The position numbers and the translations under genes were made by a program. The notes under the pieces were generated by a model that did no database searches, had not been told where the DNA came from, and saw only the letters and a program-made list of their open reading frames with translations. Shown in pieces: positions 27,334 to 36,335 of a stretch of DNA of 64,000 nt. The stretch comes from Alphaproteobacteria bacterium (GTDB lineage Bacteria > Pseudomonadota > Alphaproteobacteria > JAAEOK01): NCBI GenBank assembly GCA_024244705.1, contig JAAEOK010000085.1, positions 142,601 through 206,600 of the forward strand. The letters are read 5' to 3'. Every line of letters starts with the position of its first letter. The stretch's first letter is position 1.

Positions 27334-28809
27334 ATGAAATTAAGCTTTGTGAAGCCGAATTTACCGACCCGTGGTGCGGTCGTAATCGGTGTTTTCGATA
27401 AAAGGAAGCTCGCGCCGAGCGCCGCGCGTTTGGATAAACAGGTGTCCGGCATGGTGACGCGGGCAATGAAGGCAAGCAGGTTCGAGGGCAAAAAGTGTCA
27501 GACACTTGAACTCGCGGCACCAAGCGGCATCGAACTCGGCCGCATCGTGCTGCTCGGCCTCGGCGAGGAAAAGGCCCTTGACGATCTAGCCGCACAGGAT
27601 CTCGGCGGAACCGTCGTGACCTTCCTCAATCGTGTGGGGGAGGCGACGGCGACGGTACTCCTTGATGATTTCGTGGCGGCCGATCAATTCGCCTATGGCG
27701 CCCGCCTGCGCACCTATCGGTTCGATAAATATCGGACCCAAGAAAAACCGAAGAACAAGCCGACGCTGAAGTCGCTTTCGATTGGTTGCGGCAATGCGTC
27801 AAAGGCTCGCCGCTCGTTTGGCGCGCTGGACAGGGTCGCCGACGGCGTCTTCATGACCCGTGACCTCGTTTCGGAGCCCGCCAATGTCATATATCCGGAA
27901 ACCTTGGCCAAGGCCGCCCGCACATTGACCGGTCTCGGCGTCAAGGTAGAAGTCCTCGACGAAAAGCAAATGGGGCGGCTCGGCATGAACGCGCTCCTTG
28001 GCGTTGCCCAAGGCAGCGCGCGACCGCCACGGCTCGTGGTCATGCAGTGGCAGGGCGTTGCAAAATCTAAGAAAAGCAAGCCGATTGCGTTCGTCGGCAA
28101 AGGCGTGACCTTCGATACTGGCGGCATATCGTTGAAGCCGCCGGCCGGAATGGAGGAGATGAAATGGGACATGGGCGGCGCCGGCGTGGTGATAGGTTTG
28201 ATGAAGGCGCTGGCCGGCAGGAAGGCTAAAGTAAACGCGATCGGGGTCGTCGGCTTGGTCGAGAACATGCCATCCGGGTCGGCGCAGCGGCCGGGCGATA
28301 TCGTCGCCTCGATGTCGGGTCAGACGATCGAAGTTCTGAACACCGATGCCGAGGGCAGGCTCGTTCTGGCCGATGCGCTATGGTACACGCAGGACCGTTT
28401 TCACCCCCGACTCATGATCGATCTCGCGACTTTGACCGGTGCCATCATCATTTCCCTTGGCAGCGAACACGCAGGTCTGATGTCGAACAACGACGAGATT
28501 GCCGAGCGGCTAAGCAATGCCGGCAGCAAGACGGGAGAGAAAGTATGGCGTCTCCCGCTCCACAACAATTACGACAAACTGATCAACACGGACGCCGCGG
28601 ACGTCAAGAATATTGGCAACCGCGAGGCGGGGAGCATAACCGCGGCACAATTCCTACAGCGATTCGTCAATGATCTGCCGTGGGCGCATCTCGATATTGC
28701 CGGCGTCACCTGGTCGAAGAAGGATTCTCCGACGGTGCCCAAGGGGGGAACCGGTTTCGGGGTGCGGTTGTTGGACAGATTCGTCGCCGAAAGTTATGAG
28801 GTCAGATAG
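27334..28809 (+). CDS. pepA: Leucyl aminopeptidase (M17)
   Basis: Dinuclear-metal aminopeptidase. The M17 signature NTDAEGRLVLADAL is present, as are the metal-binding lysine and aspartate region FVGKGVTFDTGG and the catalytic RPGDI arginine loop. 491 residues from ATG 27334, which has GGGAGG at five bases. In E. coli this gene also neighbours lptF and holC; the same order (lptF divergent, pepA, holC) is seen here. Confidence 0.96.
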   Translation: MKLSFVKPNLPTRGAVVIGVFDKRKLAPSAARLDKQVSGMVTRAMKASRFEGKKCQTLELAAPSGIELGRIVLLGLGEEKALDDLAAQDLGGTVVTFLNRVGEATATVLLDDFVAADQFAYGARLRTYRFDKYRTQEKPKNKPTLKSLSIGCGNASKARRSFGALDRVADGVFMTRDLVSEPANVIYPETLAKAARTLTGLGVKVEVLDEKQMGRLGMNALLGVAQGSARPPRLVVMQWQGVAKSKKSKPIAFVGKGVTFDTGGISLKPPAGMEEMKWDMGGAGVVIGLMKALAGRKAKVNAIGVVGLVENMPSGSAQRPGDIVASMSGQTIEVLNTDAEGRLVLADALWYTQDRFHPRLMIDLATLTGAIIISLGSEHAGLMSNNDEIAERLSNAGSKTGEKVWRLPLHNNYDKLINTDAADVKNIGNREAGSITAAQFLQRFVNDLPWAHLDIAGVTWSKKDSPTVPKGGTGFGVRLLDRFVAESYEVR

Positions 28810-28824
28810 ATCTGGGGAGCCGGG

Positions 28825-29274
28825 GTGTCACGGGTCGATTTCTATCACCTGACCCGCTCGAGCTTGGAGTCTGCGCTGCCGCGGCTGTTGGAAAAGGTTC
28901 TCAAAAGCGGCGCGCGTGCGGTTGTCATGGTCGGTTCCGATGAGCGGGTCGAAGCGTTGAACGCCCATCTCTGGACCTACGACGACCGTGGCTTCCTGCC
29001 TCACGGCAGCGCCAAGGACGGCCATGCGGCGGAGCAACCGATATGGCTGACAAATCAGGACGAAAATCCGAATGCGGCATCGGTTCTGGTGATGGTCGAC
29101 GGTTCTCGATCGCAACGGTTGGCCGAGTACGACCGTTGTTTGGAAATGTTCGACGGTCGAGACGATGATGCGGTTGCTGCGGCGCGGCGGCGATGGGCGG
29201 AATATCGCGATGCCGGGCACCAAGTGAGCTATTTTCAGCAGAACGAGCGGGGGGGCTGGGAAGAAAAGGCATAG
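28825..29274 (+). CDS. holC: DNA polymerase III chi subunit
   Basis: Clamp-loader accessory protein that links polymerase III to single-strand binding protein. The 149 residues begin VDFYHL and contain the FLPHG and EQPIWL stretches typical of the family. The start is a GTG, 15 bases after the pepA stop. The pepA-holC pairing supports the call. The last 25 residues are charged and less conserved. Confidence 0.92.
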   Translation: MSRVDFYHLTRSSLESALPRLLEKVLKSGARAVVMVGSDERVEALNAHLWTYDDRGFLPHGSAKDGHAAEQPIWLTNQDENPNAASVLVMVDGSRSQRLAEYDRCLEMFDGRDDDAVAAARRRWAEYRDAGHQVSYFQQNERGGWEEKA

Positions 29275-29289
29275 CCGGCGCGGACTTGC

Positions 29290-29318
29290 TTGTCTTGCTC
29301 CCTGGCGGCGGCTATAAC
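29290..29318 (+). promoter_or_regulatory. Predicted promoter of ndk
   Basis: TTGTCT (29290-29295) and TATAAC (29313-29318) are spaced by exactly 17 bases, ahead of ndk. The -10 sits in the loop of a GC-rich inverted repeat (GGCGG ... CCGCC), which could influence transcription. Confidence 0.5.
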
Positions 29319-29371
29319 CGCCGCGATTTTCACGTCCCCCGACCCCTTCAATTCATGAGGTTGCCGCCACC

Positions 29372-29794
29372 ATGGCCATCGAGCGAACGCTTTCGATTAT
29401 CAAACCCGACGCCACCCGTCGTGATTTGACCGGACAGGTCAACGCCCGTCTCGAATCCTCGGGCCTGCGAGTCGTGGCGCAGCGTCGTGTCCGCCTGACG
29501 CGAGAGCAGGCGGAAGGATTCTATGCCGTCCACCGCGAGCGCCCATTTTTCGACAGCCTCTGCAGTTTTATGACCTCGGGACCGGTGGTCGTTCAGGTAC
29601 TTGAGGGGGAAAACGCCGTTGCCCGCAACCGTGAGGTCATGGGGGCGACCAACCCCGAAGACGCGGCCGCCGGAACCATCCGAAAGGATTTTGCCGAATC
29701 GCTCGAGGCCAATTCCGTGCACGGTTCCGATTCACCGGAAAATGCCGCGATCGAAATCGCCTACTTCTTCAGTACGGTCGATATTGTCGGTTGA
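29372..29794 (+). CDS. ndk: Nucleoside diphosphate kinase
   Basis: Balances nucleoside triphosphate pools by phosphate transfer through a phosphohistidine. The active-site residue is His117 in NSVHGSDS. The family start [11 protein letters not shown] and the [15 protein letters not shown] motif are intact. 140 residues, standard length. It is a monocistronic gene with its own promoter, converging on the small oxidase-subunit gene. Confidence 0.98.
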   Translation: MAIERTLSIIKPDATRRDLTGQVNARLESSGLRVVAQRRVRLTREQAEGFYAVHRERPFFDSLCSFMTSGPVVVQVLEGENAVARNREVMGATNPEDAAAGTIRKDFAESLEANSVHGSDSPENAAIEIAYFFSTVDIVG

Positions 29795-29869
29795 CGTTAC
29801 GGGCGTGCAGCCGTCGAGCACCAAGTCCAATCGGCGCCGGGCGCTGGTCCGTTCGCGTCAATTATCTAT

Positions 29870-29992
29870 CTAGAGCGTGATCAGCGCCAAAAAAATTAGC
29901 ACGATGACTATGGCACCGAGAGAATACTTCATCAGTTTGCAGAAGCCGTGCCAAGTCTGTTCATGCGATTTCAAGTCGAAACTATCGGCCAT
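29870..29992 (-). CDS. aa3-type cytochrome c oxidase subunit IV (40 residues)
   Basis: A very short gene, easily missed. The product has a polar N-terminus with the H-x-x-T-W-x-G-F-x-K-L pattern (residues 10-20: HEQTWHGFCKL), followed by a single membrane helix to the end. That layout is characteristic of the small subunit IV of bacterial aa3 oxidases. ATG 29992, stop TAG at 29870. A possible promoter (TTTACC, 17 bases, TTATAG) lies upstream on the minus strand. No other oxidase gene is nearby, so it is an orphan copy. Assigned from motif and size only. Confidence 0.8.
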   Translation of the reverse strand: MADSFDLKSHEQTWHGFCKLMKYSLGAIVIVLIFLALITL

Positions 29993-30067
29993 CGTCCCAA
30001 TCTCCCCAACGGTAAGGGCGTGCCCTGGTGCTATAACGCAAAGGCCCGCCCGCGGTAAAGTCCCAGA

Positions 30068-30685
30068 TCATAGGCCACCCTCAATCTCGACCCTATCTCC
30101 GACCACGCGAACCCTGCCTTCGGCGATCGCCTTGACGGCGCGGGGATAGCTCCGGTGTTCGGCCTCGAGGACCCGGGCGGCAAGCTGTTCCTCCGTGTCT
30201 CCGGGGCGGATTTCGACCTCGGTCTGCACGATGATCGGTCCGGCATCCATGTCCGGACGCACGAAATAAATCGTGCAGCCGCTGACGACATCGCCGGCCT
30301 CGAGGGCGCGGGCATGGGTGTCCAAGCCCTTATGCTTGGGCAGCAGCGAGGGGTGGATGTTGACCAATCGATCGTGCCAGCGACCGACGAAGCTGGGCGT
30401 CAGAATCCGCATGAATCCAGCCAGACAGACCAATTCTACGTGATGACCGCTTAGGGCGCGGTCCAGTTGGTGTTCGAAATCCTCTCGGGTCGCGAAATCG
30501 CGGTGATCGACGACTTGAGCGTCGATGCCGCTCCGGGTGGCGCGCTCCAGTCCTTTCGCACCCGGGACATTGGATATGACGAGCGCGATTTCGGCTGGAA
30601 AAGAGGGCTCCGCCGCCGCGTCGATCAGGGCCTGCAAATTGGAGCCTCGGCCCGAAATCATCACGGCGACTTTCAGTCGCGCCAT
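30068..30685 (-). CDS. purN: Phosphoribosylglycinamide formyltransferase
   Basis: Uses 10-formyltetrahydrofolate to formylate GAR in purine synthesis. The substrate loop [12 protein letters not shown] is at about residues 10-21 and the catalytic N-x-H lies in [16 protein letters not shown]. The downstream conserved Asp is in the DAGPII region. 205 residues. Its ATG overlaps the 3' end of purM by 13 bases, so the two are co-translated. Confidence 0.96.
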   Translation of the reverse strand: MARLKVAVMISGRGSNLQALIDAAAEPSFPAEIALVISNVPGAKGLERATRSGIDAQVVDHRDFATREDFEHQLDRALSGHHVELVCLAGFMRILTPSFVGRWHDRLVNIHPSLLPKHKGLDTHARALEAGDVVSGCTIYFVRPDMDAGPIIVQTEVEIRPGDTEEQLAARVLEAEHRSYPRAVKAIAEGRVRVVGDRVEIEGGL

Positions 30686-31812
30686 AGGTGCTCCATATCG
30701 TCGATCATCACCGGTGCGGCGCCCGCCGCGCGCGGCTCCACCGTGCCGATAATGGTGGTTGCCTCGCCGGCGGCTTCAAACGCCGCCCTTGCCGTATCCA
30801 AGTGCGCGGGACCGACGATCGCGACCATGCCGATTCCGCAATTGAACGTCCGCATCATCTCGTCGCTCGCGATATTGCCGGTCGCGGCCAGCCAACGGAA
30901 TACCGGCTGTACGCTCCAGGATTGCGCGAAAAGCCGCACCGCCGCCGTATCCGGTAGGATGCGAGGCAGATTCTCGACCAGGCCACCCCCGGTGATGTGG
31001 GCGAGAGCCTTGACGCCGCCGGTCGCGACGGCGTCGAGGCAGCCGCGGACGTAGATCCGCGTGGGCGAGAGCAGGGCGTCGGCGAGCGTGCGCTCGGCGG
31101 CGAACGGGGCCGGCGCCGCGTAGTCAAGGCCGGCGGTTTCGACGACCCTTCTGACCAGCGAAAATCCGTTCGAATGCAAGCCGTTGGAAGCGAGGCCAAG
31201 CACGGTATCGCCCCCCGATACGGTGGCTCCCGTCAACAAGCCATCGCGCTCTACGGCGCCGACGGCAAAGCCGGCGATATCATAGTCTCCGTCCCGGTAC
31301 ATGCCCGGCATTTCGGCGGTTTCGCCGCCAAGTAGGGCGCACCCCGCGAGGCGGCAGCCTTCGGCGATGCCGGCCACCACCGCTTCGGCGACCTCGATAT
31401 CGAGGCGGGCAGTGGCGAAATAATCCAGGAACAGAAGAGGTTCGGCGGCCTGGACCACCAGATCGTTGACGCACATGGCAACCAGATCGATTCCCACCGT
31501 CCGATGCTGTCCGGCAGCGATGGCGATCTTGAGCTTGGTTCCGACGCCATCGGTCGCGGCAACCAGGATCGGGTCCGCATATCCGGCGGCCGCAAGGTCG
31601 AAGAGGCCACCAAATCCGCCGATCTCGGCTACGGTGCCGGGCCGCGCGGTTGCGCTCGCCATCGGTTTGATCTTGTCGATCAGACGGTTGCCGGCGTCGA
31701 TATCGACACCCGCCTGTTTGTAGGATCGGCCGCTGATGACTTCCTCGCTTGTCTTGGCTATAAGGGCGTTGAGAGACTCAGCCGAAAATACTTGATCGCA
31801 AAGGCTTTGCAA
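30673..31812 (-). CDS. purM: Phosphoribosylformylglycinamidine cyclo-ligase
   Basis: Closes the imidazole ring to give AIR in purine synthesis. [13 protein letters not shown], the ATP-binding GVGTKL region and [16 protein letters not shown] are all family marks. The only ATG/GTG/TTG upstream of the conserved N-terminus is the TTG at 31812, giving 379 residues with an unusual 25-residue extension whose start codon touches the divergent DUF2066 start. An in-frame ATC at 31737, preceded by GAGGA, stands where the family usually has its ATG ([10 protein letters not shown]). The true start is therefore uncertain. Confidence 0.93.
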   Translation of the reverse strand: MQSLCDQVFSAESLNALIAKTSEEVISGRSYKQAGVDIDAGNRLIDKIKPMASATARPGTVAEIGGFGGLFDLAAAGYADPILVAATDGVGTKLKIAIAAGQHRTVGIDLVAMCVNDLVVQAAEPLLFLDYFATARLDIEVAEAVVAGIAEGCRLAGCALLGGETAEMPGMYRDGDYDIAGFAVGAVERDGLLTGATVSGGDTVLGLASNGLHSNGFSLVRRVVETAGLDYAAPAPFAAERTLADALLSPTRIYVRGCLDAVATGGVKALAHITGGGLVENLPRILPDTAAVRLFAQSWSVQPVFRWLAATGNIASDEMMRTFNCGIGMVAIVGPAHLDTARAAFEAAGEATTIIGTVEPRAAGAAPVMIDDMEHLWRD

Positions 31813-32990
31813 TGCCCTACCGCTGCCGCCGGTTCATTCGTGATTGGGCGCCTGGCCCGTTGGTATTGATTTCCCTCGTGTTGCTGACTTTGACCGTCCA
31901 GGCGCAGGGCTGGACGCCATTTATGGCACGCGGAGTCATGGTCGATGTCACCGCCGCGAGCGCCTCGGAGGCGCGGGATCGGGCCCTCGCCGAGGGTCAG
32001 CTCCTGGCATTCAATTCCATGCTCCGCAACCTGACCGCCGGCGGCGATCACGGCCGGCTGCCGCCGGCCGATCCGGCGACGGTGGCGAATATGCTGGTCG
32101 GTTTCGAGATCGAGGAGGAAAAGACCTCCAGCGTCCGGTACATCGCCAGGTTGACCTACCGGTTCGACCCCGATTCGGTCCGTGACCTGCTGCAAAACTA
32201 CGGCATTCCTTTTGCGGAAGGTCGCGGACGCCCGATGGTGGTCCTACCGATTCTGCACCAGGGGGGAAGCGTCACGCTGTGGGATGAAACGAATCCGTGG
32301 CGCGAGGCATGGGTCGATCAGGCACGCGTCAGTGGATTGGTTCCGCTGGTCATTCCGATCGGCGATCTGGTCGATATTTCCAAAATCACGGCCGAACAGG
32401 CGGAGGGCGGAGACCCGACGGCGCTGAATGCTCTGGCCGAGCGCTATCAGACGACCGACGTGCTGGTGGTGAGCGCGTCGCAGAGCGACCCGACGGCGCG
32501 ATTGGATGTGTCGGCCTCGCGCTACGGGTTGGGGGGTATGGTGCCGGTCGCGCGCACGTCGGTGGACGACGGCGGCGTGGAGTCGCTTGCGGTTGCGGCG
32601 GCGGCCATTACTCGGGAGTTGGAAGAAAATTGGAAGCGGCAGAATATGGTCCGCACCGACCTTCGCGGGCGAATCGACGTCATCGTGCCGGTGCAAACGC
32701 TGTCGGATTGGACCCTCCTGCGCCGAAGGCTCGACGCGATCGGAACGATACGAAACGCGAGATTATCGCATCTTCAACGCGGCCAAGCCCAAATCAGCCT
32801 CGATTTTGTTGGTACCATCGACCAACTGCAGCGCACCCTTGCCCAGCACGATCTCGACCTGCGCCAGGGTTTGGCTGCGTGGGTGCTTTCATTGCGGGGC
32901 AGCATCGCATTGCCGACGCAGCCGGCGGCGCCTGAGGCAGAGCCGTTGAACGCTCCCGGGTCAGTTTCACCGATCGGCCAACAGCAGTGA
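31812..32990 (+). CDS. DUF2066-containing exported protein
   Basis: 392 residues. The N-terminus has a basic start (YRCRRFIRD), then a hydrophobic stretch [16 protein letters not shown] that fits a cleaved signal peptide, so it is probably periplasmic. The body matches the DUF2066 pattern: alanine-rich [14 protein letters not shown] near the start, and [21 protein letters not shown]. The function is unknown. Its stop overlaps the phosphatidyltransferase gene (GTGA). Members of this family lie next to hda and a phospholipid or transport gene in many proteobacteria. Confidence 0.85.
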   Translation: MPYRCRRFIRDWAPGPLVLISLVLLTLTVQAQGWTPFMARGVMVDVTAASASEARDRALAEGQLLAFNSMLRNLTAGGDHGRLPPADPATVANMLVGFEIEEEKTSSVRYIARLTYRFDPDSVRDLLQNYGIPFAEGRGRPMVVLPILHQGGSVTLWDETNPWREAWVDQARVSGLVPLVIPIGDLVDISKITAEQAEGGDPTALNALAERYQTTDVLVVSASQSDPTARLDVSASRYGLGGMVPVARTSVDDGGVESLAVAAAAITRELEENWKRQNMVRTDLRGRIDVIVPVQTLSDWTLLRRRLDAIGTIRNARLSHLQRGQAQISLDFVGTIDQLQRTLAQHDLDLRQGLAAWVLSLRGSIALPTQPAAPEAEPLNAPGSVSPIGQQQ

Positions 32991-33532
32991 ATCTTCCCAA
33001 CCTTATTACACTGGCACGGTTGTTTGTCGTTCCGGTCACCGTATGGCTGGTCATCGAAGACCGTTTCTTGGCCGCTTTTTGGGTTTTTATCGGCGCCGGC
33101 ATCTCGGACGCCGTGGACGGGTTTCTCGCCCGCCAAATGAACGCTCGCACGACGCTCGGAGCATTCATGGATCCTCTGGCCGATAAAGCACTTCTCGTCA
33201 GCGTCTACGTTGCCCTGGGGTATACCGGTTATTTGCCGGATTGGTTGGTCATTCTGGTTGTATTTCGAGACGTCATGATCATCGGCGGCGTGATCCTTAT
33301 GGTCATCCTCACCGGCAAGGTCGAAATGCAGCCGATCATGATCAGCAAGATCAATACGACGCTGCAGATCGTCCTCGCCGGCCTCGTTCTGGGTGATATT
33401 GCCTTTGGATTATCCTTGGGCACGGTACAATTGGTGCTGGTCTATACGGTTGCGGTGACGACCCTCTTGTCCGGCGCGGCCTATGTCCTGCAACTTGGAC
33501 GCCGGGCGCCGGATCTGGAGGACGCCGGGTGA
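32987..33532 (+). CDS. CDP-alcohol phosphatidyltransferase family protein
   Basis: Membrane enzyme that joins a CDP-activated lipid to an alcohol. The complete CDP-OH-P signature is present as DAVDG..AR........G...D...D at about residues 41-67, and about five to six membrane segments span the 181 residues. It is probably a phosphatidylglycerophosphate synthase-type protein; cardiolipin synthase of the same family is possible. GTG start at 32987 overlapping the previous stop by 4 bases. It also overlaps hdaA by 4 bases. Confidence 0.88.
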   Translation: MNLPNLITLARLFVVPVTVWLVIEDRFLAAFWVFIGAGISDAVDGFLARQMNARTTLGAFMDPLADKALLVSVYVALGYTGYLPDWLVILVVFRDVMIIGGVILMVILTGKVEMQPIMISKINTTLQIVLAGLVLGDIAFGLSLGTVQLVLVYTVAVTTLLSGAAYVLQLGRRAPDLEDAG

Positions 33533-34251
33533 GTGAGCCGCGGATACCGGGCGACCGCGAGGCGGCAGACAGGCGCCAATTTGTTTTCGATCTTGGCTAT
33601 CGACCGGCCTTCGATCTGCATGATTTTCTGGTCTCGCCAAGCAATCGCGAGGCCGTCGAATGGCTGGACCGATGGCCGAATTGGGCGGCGCCGGCGTTGG
33701 CGATCGTTGGGCCTCCAGGAAGCGGTAAAAGCCATCTCGCGCACGTATTTGCCGGCCAGTGTCGCGGGCGTATCGTGAACGCCAGCGCAATCGGCGACCT
33801 CGATCCGCCGCGCCTGTTGGAGGGAGTGTCCGATCTGGTCGTCGAGGATGCCGATCGCGGCATCAACGAGGAGGCGATGCTACATCTTTACAACTGGGTG
33901 CTGGAGACCGGTGGCCACTTGTTGTTGACCGGACGTCAAGCGCCGGCACGCTGGACCATTGCGCTCCCGGATCTGCGTTCCCGGTTGGCATCGGTGCCGG
34001 TGGTCAACCTCGCCGCCCCGGACGATGTCCTTCTTGGCGCGGTGCTTATCAAAACCATGGGTGACCGTCAGCTCGTCGTGAACCACGAGGTCGTCCGTTT
34101 CGTTATCGCACGGATTGAAAGGTCATTTGTAGCCGTGCATCGATTCGTCACCGGTATCGATACGCGTGCATTGGCCGAAAAACGGAAGATCACAATTCCG
34201 CTGGCGCGGGAAGTGCTCACCGATATCGAACATACAAAGGAGGCGGACTAA
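33529..34251 (+). CDS. hdaA: DnaA-related regulator HdaA (Hda homologue)
   Basis: AAA+ protein related to DnaA domain III without the DNA-binding domain. Hda proteins with the beta clamp stimulate ATP hydrolysis on DnaA and so limit re-initiation. Walker A GPPGSGKSH is at residues 61-69. A Walker B-like VVEDAD and the family sequence RQFVFDLGYRPAFDLHDFLVS at the N-terminus support the call. 240 residues. The GTG start overlaps the phosphatidyltransferase stop and its TAA overlaps the next ATG (TAATG). Confidence 0.9.
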   Translation: MSEPRIPGDREAADRRQFVFDLGYRPAFDLHDFLVSPSNREAVEWLDRWPNWAAPALAIVGPPGSGKSHLAHVFAGQCRGRIVNASAIGDLDPPRLLEGVSDLVVEDADRGINEEAMLHLYNWVLETGGHLLLTGRQAPARWTIALPDLRSRLASVPVVNLAAPDDVLLGAVLIKTMGDRQLVVNHEVVRFVIARIERSFVAVHRFVTGIDTRALAEKRKITIPLAREVLTDIEHTKEAD

Positions 34252-35030
34252 TGGACTTGGGTATCTCGGGACGGACTGCACTTGTCTGTGCGGCGAGCAA
34301 AGGGCTCGGCCGGGCCTGTGCGTTGTCGTTGGCGCGGGAGGGCGCGTCCGTAACAATATGCGCCCGGACGCCCGAGACGCTTGCCCAGGCGGCCGCCGAC
34401 ATCGAAACCGAAACCGGGAACCCGGTGACTGCGGTCGCTTGCGATATTACCACCGAGGAAGGGCGACAGGCGGTGCTGGCGGCCCGTGCCGCCCCGGATA
34501 TTCTGGTCAACAATGCTGCCGGGCCGCCGGCCGGGGATTTCCGGGATTGGGACTCGGAGAATTGGATGAGCGCGGTCAACAACAACATGCTGACGCCAAT
34601 ACTGCTCATCAAATCCGTTATCGACGGCATGATCGAGCGCCGTTTCGGCCGTATCGTAAACATCACCTCCTATGCCGTGAAACAGCCGATCCCCACCCTC
34701 GGCCTTTCAAATGGCGCGCGGGCGGGGCTGACCGGGTTTGTCGCCGGTCTTGCGCGTCAGGTCGCAGCCAACAATGTGACGATCAACAACCTATTGCCGG
34801 GCCCATTCGAGACCGATCGGCTTTTGGACAACATTCGATTCGCCGCGAAGCAGGCGGGTCGGCCATTCGAGCAAGAACTGGAGCGCCGCAGAGATGGCAA
34901 CCCGGCGGGACGCTTCGGCGACCCGGCCGAGTTCGGCGACGCCTGCGCCTTTCTTTGCGCAGCGCAGTCCGGCTACCTTGTCGGCCAGAACCTGATATTG
35001 GACGGGGGCGAAATCCGCACGACGTTGTAG
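34251..35030 (+). CDS. SDR-like protein with an altered catalytic site
   Basis: Overall SDR fold (259 residues): a variant nucleotide motif CAASKGLG (13-20) in place of TGxxxGIG, NNAAG (88-91), Ser140 in VNITSY, and the C-terminal GQNLILDGG. The usual Tyr-x3-Lys is missing. The aligned segment reads LSNGAR, placing Ser153 and Arg157 where Tyr and Lys are expected. A known SDR subgroup resembling FabG has this pattern, and its activity is unclear. It is translationally linked to hdaA by a TAATG overlap. Confidence 0.85.
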   Translation: MDLGISGRTALVCAASKGLGRACALSLAREGASVTICARTPETLAQAAADIETETGNPVTAVACDITTEEGRQAVLAARAAPDILVNNAAGPPAGDFRDWDSENWMSAVNNNMLTPILLIKSVIDGMIERRFGRIVNITSYAVKQPIPTLGLSNGARAGLTGFVAGLARQVAANNVTINNLLPGPFETDRLLDNIRFAAKQAGRPFEQELERRRDGNPAGRFGDPAEFGDACAFLCAAQSGYLVGQNLILDGGEIRTTL

Positions 35031-35040
35031 ACGTCGGCGC

Positions 35041-35610
35041 CTAACCGAAGCTGTTCTTCGGGCTAGAGAACAGCCGTTCCACCATTGGCGTGAACGCCGC
35101 CAACGGCATCGTGTCGTACTCGGGGTCGAATGAATTCTGGTCCCAGCGCTCGCAAAAATCGATACAAGCTTCGTAGTGCGGGTGACCGCGGAACTGTTCC
35201 CGCGCGTTCCGGTCCTGGCCCAAATGGTGCCAAAAGTAATAGCCCTGGAAAATTCCGTGATGGCCAACGACCCAATGGGTGCGCTCGCTGACATAGGGCC
35301 GCAGAATTGCAGCCGCGGCTTGGCTGTGATTTTCCGGCGCCATGATATCGCCGATGTCATGGAGCAGGGCGGCCACCACCATTTCCTCATCGGCTCCATC
35401 GCGATGCGCGCGGGTTGCCGTTTGCAGCGAATGTTCATAACGGTCGATTTTGTAGCCGAGCATCGGGCCTTTCATTTTTTCGAGCATGTCGAGAAGATTT
35501 TTGGCCGCGCCCCCTGTCCGTTGGGGCTCGTACTTCTGAAGGAGCTGGTAATCCTCGAAGGTGCCGTCCTTCATTTGCGTGAACGCAACCGTTTCCACGT
35601 CAACCATCAT
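35041..35610 (-). CDS. HD-domain protein, possibly a PhnZ/MIOX-type oxygenase
   Basis: 189 residues with an HD-domain metal-ligand pattern: His60 (RYEHSLQTA), His84-Asp85 (ALLHDIGD), His95, a His pair at 117-118 (VVGHHG) and Asp157 (ERWDQ). The H...HD...H...H...D arrangement, with Tyr58 and Glu59 just before the first His, recalls the diiron HD oxygenases such as PhnZ and myo-inositol oxygenase rather than a phosphodiesterase. The start is ATG 35610 or 35607, both served by AGGAGA. No phosphonate or inositol gene is nearby, so the substrate is unknown. Confidence 0.75.
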   Translation of the reverse strand: MMVDVETVAFTQMKDGTFEDYQLLQKYEPQRTGGAAKNLLDMLEKMKGPMLGYKIDRYEHSLQTATRAHRDGADEEMVVAALLHDIGDIMAPENHSQAAAAILRPYVSERTHWVVGHHGIFQGYYFWHHLGQDRNAREQFRGHPHYEACIDFCERWDQNSFDPEYDTMPLAAFTPMVERLFSSPKNSFG

Positions 35611-35669
35611 CGTCTCCTGAGGCGGCCAATTCCCCGGTGCGTCGGGTCCAGGCCCAAAGTGCCGACATT

Positions 35670-36185
35670 CTATCTCAACTCGCGCGGTAGCAGAAATCGC
35701 CGCAGTCGTCCAGTTGTCGGTTCGATCGACCGCCAACTTTCGCCTTGAAGTTCGATCATAGCGAGGGCCGCGGTTGGGAACTTCGCCTGAAGATTCTCGA
35801 TTGCCTGGGCGTCGCCTCCGAACGTCAATTTCGTGGCCAGCCGATGTAATCCGGGATTATGTCCGATCACCATTGCGTGGGTGAAGTTTTCCGGAATCCT
35901 TGCGACATAGCGCAAAATGCCGTCCGGCGATGCGAGATAAAGCGATCGTTCGTACTTGACCCGAATTTCCGGCGGCCAAACCAGAGACAAGCACTGATAC
36001 GTTTCCTTCGCCCGCGCCGCGGATGAGCACAGCACGAATTCGGGCAGCATGTGTTCACGATTGAGCAGATCGCCCATTGCCTTTGCGGCCCGAATGCCCC
36101 GTCCGTTGAGAGGGCGGTCAAAATCCGCGAGCGCGCTATCCTTCCAGCTCGACTTGGCGTGCCGAAATAAAGAGAGTTTGAACAT
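35670..36185 (-). CDS. SixA-like histidine phosphatase
   Basis: Histidine-phosphatase superfamily (branch 1) protein of about 171 residues. It has the catalytic RHAKSSW at the N-terminus, where the usual RHG is RHA as in SixA. A second conserved His lies in VIGHNPGLH and Arg in SSAARAKET. SixA of E. coli dephosphorylates phosphohistidine in a phosphotransfer protein, but the target here is unknown. ATG 36185 is chosen; a TTG at 36212 would add nine residues. A short inverted repeat (AGGAGA ... TCTCCT) covers the upstream region. Confidence 0.85.
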   Translation of the reverse strand: MFKLSLFRHAKSSWKDSALADFDRPLNGRGIRAAKAMGDLLNREHMLPEFVLCSSAARAKETYQCLSLVWPPEIRVKYERSLYLASPDGILRYVARIPENFTHAMVIGHNPGLHRLATKLTFGGDAQAIENLQAKFPTAALAMIELQGESWRSIEPTTGRLRRFLLPRELR

Positions 36186-36335
36186 AGGTAGGAGAATAGA
36201 TTGTCTCCTCAATCGATGCAGCAGGATAAGACGGGTCGTGGCCGGACTTTCCGATGTATCGGCCCGCTCGACGGCAGCCGGGCAAGTGAGTCATAATGTG
36301 GCGGTTCGACCGGCCTACATTCGAAGGATGCGTAC

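Noticed and set aside
34251..35030. Calling this gene fabG
   Set aside because: It lacks the YxxxK pair and the normal glycine motif; the true fabG is in the fab operon.
35041..35610. Calling this gene phnZ
   Set aside because: The ligand pattern is similar but there is no phosphonate gene nearby and I cannot confirm the subgroup.
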